From the NCBI GenBank assembly GCA_913064935.1, contig CAJYBF010000015.1:1-10720 (forward strand): a DNA stretch of 10,720 bases. Direction: 5' to 3'. The DNA comes from an uncultured Mollicutes bacterium. Its GTDB lineage: Bacteria; Bacillota_I; Bacilli_A; MAG-NZ. A program made the translations under genes and the position numbers. A model generated the notes under the pieces. It ran no database searches, was not told the DNA's origin, and was given only the letters and a program-made list of their open reading frames with translations. This document shows, piece by piece, positions 6,109 through 10,720 of this stretch. Each line of letters opens with the position of its first letter. Position 1 is the stretch's first letter.

Positions 6109-7499
6109 TATTCTGCCCCCTTTCTTCCACCGACTGTCATTTTAGATACTCTTAATGTTGGTTGACCAACATCAGTTGGTATTGAACCACTTGATGATCC
6201 ACACATACCTTGTCCGAATGACAAGTTGTTTGCAACCATATCAATCTTATGAAGTACTTCTGCACCGTTTCCAACTAAAGTTGCACCTCTAACTGGTTTA
6301 ATTATTTTTCCATTTTCAACAATGTAACCCTCCATTACCGAAAAGTTAAAATCTCCAGTTGTAGGATTAACTGATCCACCTCCTAATTTAGCATCAAATA
6401 ACCCGTACTTAGTGTTTTCGATGATTTCATCAAAAGTAGAAGAACCATTGTCTATGTATGTGTTACTCATTCTAGAAGTGGGCATATATTTATACGATTG
6501 TCGTCTACCACTACTTGTGGCAGGATGATCAAGTAATCTAGTATTGAAATCATCAAATAAGTAACTTTTAAGAATCCCATCTTTAATTAATACATTTCTT
6601 TTTGTTGGGTTTCCTTCATCATCATAGTTCGCAGATCCCCATGCGTTTTCAAATGTTGCATCATCAATTGCTGTTACTACGTCTGAAGCAATCCTTGTTC
6701 CAAGTTTGTTACTAAAAACAGAAAGCCCTCTTGCGACAGTAGTTGCCTCTAAAGGATGTCCGCATGCTTCGTGGAATATAACTCCACCGAATCCATTGTT
6801 TAGTATTACTGGCATTTCTTTAGAAGGACATTCCTCTGCCTCAACCATTGTTTTAGCAATAGTCGCAGCACTTACTGCTGTTTCTTTTAAGTTAATGTTC
6901 TAAAATAACTCATAAAATACTTGTCCACCTGGACCTTCACTAACAGTTTGACTTTGACCATCTTTTGAAGCGATAGAATTAATTAAAATACGTGTTCTAA
7001 CTCTTGTATCAGTTACATATTTCCCATTAGAGTTTGCAACAACTATGTCTTGAGCATCATCCATTAATGCAACTCTTGTTTGTGAGATGCATTCATCTAC
7101 TGATTTTGCATAGTAATGTGCATCCTTAATATACTTTGCTTTTTGTTCTATTGATACATCTTTAGGATGAATCTTAATCTTATGGTGAGATAGTTTTTCT
7201 AAATCATTTAACTCAACTTTCTTATTAAGTGACTTACCTTTAAATGAACTTGCTAAGTCACTTGCTAATTTAAGCAGTTTCTCTGTTTCAAGATTGTTTG
7301 AGTAACCATAAACTCTTTCTTTGCCTTTAAAAAGTCTAATCCCTGCACCTTTAGTATTACTACTATTAGCACTTGAAATAATTCCACCTTCAGCTTGAAG
7401 CATGTTCGCATCTTTGTTTTCTATAAAGATTTCTGCGAAATCAGCACCTGTAGTTAAAGCTGTAGTTAACACCTCTTTAATAATCTTTTCTTTTATCAT
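6108..7499 (-). pseudogene. tldD: TldD zinc metalloprotease subunit, interrupted by an in-frame TAG at codon 200
   Basis: Read through, the frame is 463 codons, close to the family's usual length. The N-terminal half (7499-6903) ends at TAG (6902-6900). The same frame continues without shift as NINLKETAVSAA into the catalytic half. There HEACGH supplies zinc ligands His243 and His248 with Glu244, Cys433 in GMCGSS is the expected third ligand, and VGQPTLRVSKMTVGG is the family C-terminus. The first ATG after the stop (6848) has no Shine-Dalgarno and would give only the catalytic domain. Nothing else in the gene is damaged. Possible explanations are a recent nonsense mutation (for example GAG or CAG to TAG), a sequencing error, or readthrough. 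The start is set by AGGAGGT (7511-7505), five bases before ATG. Confidence 0.9.
6900..6902 (-). other. In-frame amber codon within tldD
   Basis: TAG on the minus strand, in the context TTT TAG AAC. It falls in the segment after the GPGG motif and before the MPVIL strand, where homologues usually carry a polar residue in a variable linker. The permease gene in this window appears to use TAG as its true stop, so TAG is not evidently reassigned. Confidence 0.9.
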
Positions 7500-7525
7500 A
7501 ATGGACCTCCTAATAAGTTATCTAT

Positions 7526-7554
7526 ATTATAGTATTTTTTAAAGCGTTTTACAA
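7526..7554 (-). promoter_or_regulatory. Promoter of tldD-tldE
   Basis: On the minus strand TTGTAA (7554-7549), a 17-bp spacer and TATAAT (7531-7526), about 27 bases before the start codon. It sits after the terminator of the upstream DUF362 gene, so tldD-tldE form their own transcription unit. Confidence 0.65.
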
Positions 7555-7560
7555 TTTATA

Positions 7561-7592
7561 TAATACAAAAGTGAAGCCAAAAGACTTCACTT
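7561..7592 (-). terminator. Intrinsic terminator of the DUF362-ferredoxin gene
   Basis: On the minus strand AAGTGAAGTC and GGCTTCACTT pair over 10 bp, with one G-U pair, around a TTTT loop (7592-7569). A TTGTATT tail follows. It starts five bases after the gene's stop codon. Confidence 0.75.
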
Positions 7593-7596
7593 AAAT

Positions 7597-8715
7597 TTAT
7601 TTAAACCTTTTCCTCATAAGTCGACGTTTTACTGTGATTGCTTTAACTGGGCAAAACTCATGACAGCAGAAGCAACTTATACAATTTTCATATCTAATAA
7701 CCGCTTTGTTATCTACAATATCAATTGTTTTAGCGGGGCAGATATTTGCACAGTCCTTACAACCGATGCAAGTTTTCTTAATGATGTTTGGATATTTTTT
7801 GAATAATTTAAGCATCTTCAAGTTTCCGCTTTTTTCAATTCTATTAGTTTTTGCCGGAACAAACGTAGGTGTAATGAAATCCTTTAGATTTCCAACAATC
7901 TCAATATCACTGAAATCCTCTTTAATGATTCCTCTTTCAATTGAATTATATATCGTAGGAACAGACAATGGATTAACATTAATCATTTGGGTAGCAACTA
8001 CATCTAAGTGATATGGACTTGCGCTAGTAAGGATGGCATTCATTTGTCTAGGGTCACCACTACCAGGACCTTCACCTTCCATCGCTACTATACCATCCAT
8101 AAATGACAGAGTAGGTTTAATGTGCTTGCATATGTCTAAAAGCATATTAGCAAAGTCCAACAAATCAGGATACTGCATATGCAAATCTGCCTTTGCTAAT
8201 CCAGGAATTATACCAAACATATTTTTTACTGCACCTGTGAATGTCATGAATGCATGCGTCTTCATTTTAGATACACTTATAACATGATCGACATCTTTAG
8301 TGTAGTTAGAACTTCTCATTTTCTTATAAATCAGAGAATCATTATCAAATGTCTGGAAACTTCCGAAATCTTGATTAAGTTCTATATTGTGCTTGTCAGT
8401 TATTTCTTTCATTTTAGTAACTCTATAAACTCTTTTCATCATAGTAGAAATGAATGGTCCTCCAGGACTATCGGCGACTAATACTTCACAGTCATGTTCC
8501 TTAAATATTTCAATAAGCGCTTCGACGAATGCAGGATGTGTCGTTGCTACTTGTTCAGGTTTTTTCATCGTTAACAAATTCACTTTAAGTAGAACCTTTG
8601 ATTTTTGATTAATAAACTTATCTAATCCACCAAGTTCATTTAACGAAGAGTAGATTTGCTTTTTTATCAGGGCTACGTTGTATTCCTCGCATCTTTTTAA
8701 TATTACCTTGTTCAT
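7597..8715 (-). CDS. DUF362 domain protein with C-terminal 2x[4Fe-4S] ferredoxin domain
   Basis: The 372-residue protein has a DUF362 domain over about residues 20-290. Recognisable blocks are VLLKVNLL, THPAFVEAL, VADSPGG, SKMKTHAFMTFTGAVKNMFGIIPG and GPGSGDPRQMN. A short linker leads to a bacterial ferredoxin domain. CIGCKDCANICP starts at Cys316 (Cys316, 319, 322, 326) and CISCFCCHEFCP at Cys345 (Cys345, 348, 351, 355), each CxxCxxCxxxCP, so two [4Fe-4S] clusters. It has a basic C-terminus and no signal peptide or membrane helix. DUF362-ferredoxin proteins are common in anaerobes, but their reaction is not established and I assign none. The start at 8715 is chosen because GGAGG (8727-8723) sits seven bases upstream; the longer frame to 8790 would run across the promoter. 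It is divergent from the ABC substrate-binding gene and followed by its own terminator. Confidence 0.88.
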   Translation of the reverse strand: MNKVILKRCEEYNVALIKKQIYSSLNELGGLDKFINQKSKVLLKVNLLTMKKPEQVATTHPAFVEALIEIFKEHDCEVLVADSPGGPFISTMMKRVYRVTKMKEITDKHNIELNQDFGSFQTFDNDSLIYKKMRSSNYTKDVDHVISVSKMKTHAFMTFTGAVKNMFGIIPGLAKADLHMQYPDLLDFANMLLDICKHIKPTLSFMDGIVAMEGEGPGSGDPRQMNAILTSASPYHLDVVATQMINVNPLSVPTIYNSIERGIIKEDFSDIEIVGNLKDFITPTFVPAKTNRIEKSGNLKMLKLFKKYPNIIKKTCIGCKDCANICPAKTIDIVDNKAVIRYENCISCFCCHEFCPVKAITVKRRLMRKRFK

Positions 8716-8734
8716 ATAATCGCCTCCATTTATC

Positions 8735-8740
8735 ATTATA
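8735..8740 (-). promoter_or_regulatory. -10 box of the DUF362-ferredoxin gene
   Basis: Consensus TATAAT on the minus strand, seven bases before the GGAGG site. The leader would be about 13 bases. A TTGTTC lies 14 bp upstream, too close for a standard -35, so the -35 element is uncertain. Confidence 0.5.
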
Positions 8741-8784
8741 GCGTACTTTTTACTGAACAAGTAAGCATTTTTAGTACTTTTCCG

Positions 8785-8802
8785 TAACATATGTTATATA
8801 AT
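8785..8802 (+). promoter_or_regulatory. Promoter core of the substrate-binding protein gene, with an overlapping palindrome
   Basis: TATAAT (8797-8802) lies 18 bases before AAGGAG (8821-8826). Directly abutting it is a perfect 12-bp palindrome, TAACATATGTTA (8785-8796), where a regulator could compete with RNA polymerase. No clear -35 box is seen. Confidence 0.45.
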
Positions 8803-8835
8803 GATAAAATAGAATAGAAGAAGGAGATACTTCAG

Positions 8836-9852
8836 ATGAAAAAGTCGGTAATAGGTTTATTAGTCGTTTTTGCTTTGATTATCAGTTATGTGATGATATT
8901 TGAGTATGGCAAAGGCGATACAGAGGCGGTAATTGACATTCCGCTAGTAGTTACAAAAGAATTGGTGTACGAGCAAGTTGATATTAAGGTGATGGCACCA
9001 CTTGGTTCGCCAGCGTTGGCGCAGACGTTCATGCAATATGAAATGCCTAGCTTAGGACCAAAATCTACTTATGAGGTAGAAATAGTTGTAGGGGTGGATC
9101 CATTAGTTGCAGCATTTACAAGTGGATCGCATGATATTATTTATGCACCTACTAATTTAGCAGCTAAATTATACAATATGGGAACTGAGTATATTTTTGC
9201 TGGAAGTGTAGTTTGTGGTAACTTGTATTTAATCACAACTACAGAAGAAGAATTTACAATGGATTACTTAGATGGTAAGGAGATTGTTGTGTTTGGACAA
9301 AATGCAACACCTGATGTTGTTATTCAGGCAATACTGAATAACCACGAATTTGAAAATCCACCTACACTAAGATACGTACCATCAGCACCTGATGCACAAG
9401 CAGAATTTATTATGGATAATACAAAAGTTGTATTATTAGCTGAACCAGTAATCAGTGCTACTAAGATGAAAGTTAGTGGAATCAAATCTATTGACTTACA
9501 AGAGGAGTGGGAAGTATTAACTGGAGCGGGAGCTTATCCGCAAGCAGGAGTATTTGTTAAAAAAGAACTTATCGAAACTAGAAAAGATGTTGTTGATAAC
9601 TATTTGAAAGTCTTAGAGATTTCCACTAGACAAGCAAATGAAAACCCATCTGTTATGGCTGACTATGCTGTTGAACTAGGGTATGGGTTCCCTAAACCAG
9701 TATTAGTGAATGCAATTGCTGCAAGTCATATACAATTTTATTCAGCTGAAGACGCAAAACATTGTTTGTTGTTCTACTTCAATGAAATTATGGAGTTGAA
9801 CCCAGCATTGCTAGGAGACGCATTCCCAGACGACGATTTCTATTACAACTAA
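8836..9852 (+). CDS. ABC transporter substrate-binding protein (SsuA/TauA/NMT1-like)
   Basis: The 338-residue protein starts with two lysines and a hydrophobic helix (about residues 4-22), so it is exported. An alpha/beta solute-binding fold follows: VDIKVMAPLGSPALAQTF, SGSHDIIYAPTNLAAKLYN, then LDGKEIVVFGQNATPDVV, LLAEPVISATKMK and GAGAYPQAGVFVKKELI. This block order matches the family that binds sulfonates, taurine, nitrate or pyrimidine precursors; the ligand cannot be named. No lipobox cysteine follows the helix. In a Gram-positive or wall-less cell this suggests an uncleaved N-terminal membrane anchor rather than a lipoprotein. The tail is acidic (PDDDFYYN). The start is set by AAGGAG nine bases upstream. 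The permease gene follows after 61 bases containing a hairpin. Confidence 0.85.
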   Translation: MKKSVIGLLVVFALIISYVMIFEYGKGDTEAVIDIPLVVTKELVYEQVDIKVMAPLGSPALAQTFMQYEMPSLGPKSTYEVEIVVGVDPLVAAFTSGSHDIIYAPTNLAAKLYNMGTEYIFAGSVVCGNLYLITTTEEEFTMDYLDGKEIVVFGQNATPDVVIQAILNNHEFENPPTLRYVPSAPDAQAEFIMDNTKVVLLAEPVISATKMKVSGIKSIDLQEEWEVLTGAGAYPQAGVFVKKELIETRKDVVDNYLKVLEISTRQANENPSVMADYAVELGYGFPKPVLVNAIAASHIQFYSAEDAKHCLLFYFNEIMELNPALLGDAFPDDDFYYN

Positions 9853-9868
9853 AAATATAGTATAATAT

Positions 9869-9899
9869 AAGGAAAGGCCCAAAAGTCCTTTCCTTTTCT
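9869..9899 (+). terminator. Hairpin between substrate-binding protein and permease genes (attenuating terminator)
   Basis: A perfect 9-bp stem (9869-9877 with 9887-9895) around a nine-base loop is followed by TTCT after the arm's own TT. The weak tail suggests partial termination or 3'-end protection, which would make more binding protein than permease. Confidence 0.6.
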
Positions 9900-9908
9900 A
9901 AGGCGGTG
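9900..9908 (+). promoter_or_regulatory. Ribosome binding site that decides the TTG start of the permease gene
   Basis: AAGGCGGTG matches AAGGAGGTG at eight of nine positions and lies five bases before TTG 9914. It immediately follows the hairpin tail. Confidence 0.7.
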
Positions 9909-9913
9909 TAATT

Positions 9914-10651
9914 TTGAAAAAAGCTTTGATTTACTCATCAAATATTTTTCTAACTATCCTAATTTGGATAGTTTTTGCAGTTATTAAAGATAATTCAATT
10001 ATAATGCCAATGCCTGATGTAGTGTTTAAAGGTATGTTGTCGATATTTTCTAATCCAACTACATTTAGAATCATTGGGATGACGATATATAGATTAATTA
10101 TGGCACTCGGTTTTGCAGGTTTCTTTGGAATTGTTTTTGGACTTGCAGGAGGATTAAATCGTGGAATAGCAACATTCTTAACGCCTACAGTTACGATTCT
10201 TAGAACGTTACCAGTAGTTTCGATAATTTTAGTTATTCTAATTTGGGTTGGATATGAAAAGGCTCCATATATAATTACTTTCTTAATGATTTTTCCTGTA
10301 GTATATCAAGCCATTCTAGAAGGTATTAGGCATATTGATGTAAAACTTATTGAAGCATTAAAATTAGAACATGACGGAATCAATTTACTGATAATTAAAG
10401 ATCTTTATCTTCCATTAATAACACCGTTTCTTAAAACTGCATTCTTACAATCAATTGGATTAGGTATTAAGGTACTGGTAATGAGTGAGTTCATAGCTCA
10501 AACCAAGAACTCTATCGGTCAGATGATATATCTAGAAAAGCAAAACTTACATTTTCATTTAGTTTTCGCTTGGACTATTATATTGGTTATTATTGTTTTG
10601 CTTATTGAATTTGCAGTTGTTAGAAGTAAAAATACGAATCGACTATTTTAG
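9914..10651 (+). CDS. ABC transporter permease (SsuC/TauC/ThiX-like, BPD_transp_1)
   Basis: The 245-residue integral membrane protein has about six hydrophobic segments, near residues 8-24, 55-79, 100-115, 118-135, 172-192 and 216-236. The cytoplasmic EAA loop that docks the ATPase is visible as EALKLEHDGINLLIIKDLYLPLI (split here by position: Glu147 to Pro167). PMPDVVFKG near residue 33 and TILRTLPVVSIILV near residue 95 are typical of the sulfonate/taurine/thiamine-precursor permease group. The start is TTG: AAGGCGGTG (9900-9908), one mismatch from the full anti-SD complement, precedes it by five bases, and no ATG fits. It is the membrane partner of the upstream binding protein. No ATPase gene is seen before the window ends, so it is probably downstream or elsewhere. 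The stop is TAG, the only one in this window at a full gene end. Confidence 0.88.
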   Translation: MKKALIYSSNIFLTILIWIVFAVIKDNSIIMPMPDVVFKGMLSIFSNPTTFRIIGMTIYRLIMALGFAGFFGIVFGLAGGLNRGIATFLTPTVTILRTLPVVSIILVILIWVGYEKAPYIITFLMIFPVVYQAILEGIRHIDVKLIEALKLEHDGINLLIIKDLYLPLITPFLKTAFLQSIGLGIKVLVMSEFIAQTKNSIGQMIYLEKQNLHFHLVFAWTIILVIIVLLIEFAVVRSKNTNRLF

Positions 10652-10720
10652 GTCAATTTCTACCATTTAAAACTTAGACAAACAATATCTTTTTATTTTA
10701 TACTCATATAGCAAATTTTA

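Noticed and set aside
6108..7499. TAG reassigned to an amino acid in this genome
   Set aside because: The permease frame ends at TAG at its expected C-terminus, and only one internal TAG is seen; a single case does not support code change.
7536..7552. A cre-like site (TGTAAAACGCTTTA, minus strand) near the tldD promoter, suggesting CcpA control
   Set aside because: There is one extra base before the central CG compared with the cre consensus and the 3' half does not match; most likely chance in AT-rich DNA.
7706..8481. Plus-strand open frames across the DUF362 gene
   Set aside because: They are antisense shadows: no ribosome binding sites, no recognisable domains, and the minus-strand protein is clearly conserved.
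8716..8790. Longer N-terminus for the DUF362 protein
   Set aside because: The extra 25 codons span the TATAAT box and the Shine-Dalgarno of the 8715 start.
9861..9866. TATAAT as a separate promoter for the permease
   Set aside because: No -35 box at the right distance, and transcription would start inside the hairpin stem.

Overview
The window is a compact, AT-rich stretch of bacterial chromosome. Shine-Dalgarno sites are strong, every recognisable gene reads with TGA as a stop, stops are nearly always TAA, and genes end in short U-tailed hairpins. This fits a low-GC Firmicutes or Acholeplasma/Izemoplasma-like bacterium using the standard code. That placement is an inference from style and gene content; no marker gene is present.

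Layout, left to right. (1) The 3' end of a FAD-dependent oxidoreductase carrying a C-terminal Rieske [2Fe-2S] domain (1-514, +), with a terminator whose loop holds the stop codon. (2) A complete CoA-disulfide/persulfide reductase with a fused rhodanese domain (577-2205, +) and its terminator. (3) An IS110-family element of about 1.5 kb (estimated 2239-3750), with its transposase on the minus strand. The transposase frame continues upstream of its first ATG to a probable ATT start, and a candidate bridge-RNA region lies ahead of it. (4) A D-2-hydroxyacid dehydrogenase (3879-4784, +), meeting (5) the tldD-tldE metalloprotease pair (7499-4795, -) at a shared two-way terminator. tldD is broken by one in-frame TAG at codon 200. 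(6) A DUF362 protein with a two-cluster ferredoxin tail (8715-7597, -), divergent from (7) an ABC transporter substrate-binding protein and permease (8836-10651, +). The ATPase partner is not in the window.

How the genes work together. The first two genes both handle redox and sulfur chemistry but look separately transcribed. tldD and tldE overlap by one base and form a translationally coupled pair whose products normally make one heteromeric protease. The substrate-binding protein and permease are a partial SsuABC/TauABC/ThiXYZ-like importer with a hairpin between them.

Most notable points. The IS110 element has several features that fit the bridge-RNA recombination model: a GACTTT repeat at both proposed ends, a TTGACA box at one end and a TATAAC box at the other that would make a promoter when the ends join, and a repeat-bearing non-coding leader. 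The tldD amber codon and the non-AUG transposase start are also worth checking. I did not find a clearly unprecedented system; the IS110 non-coding RNA is the closest candidate.
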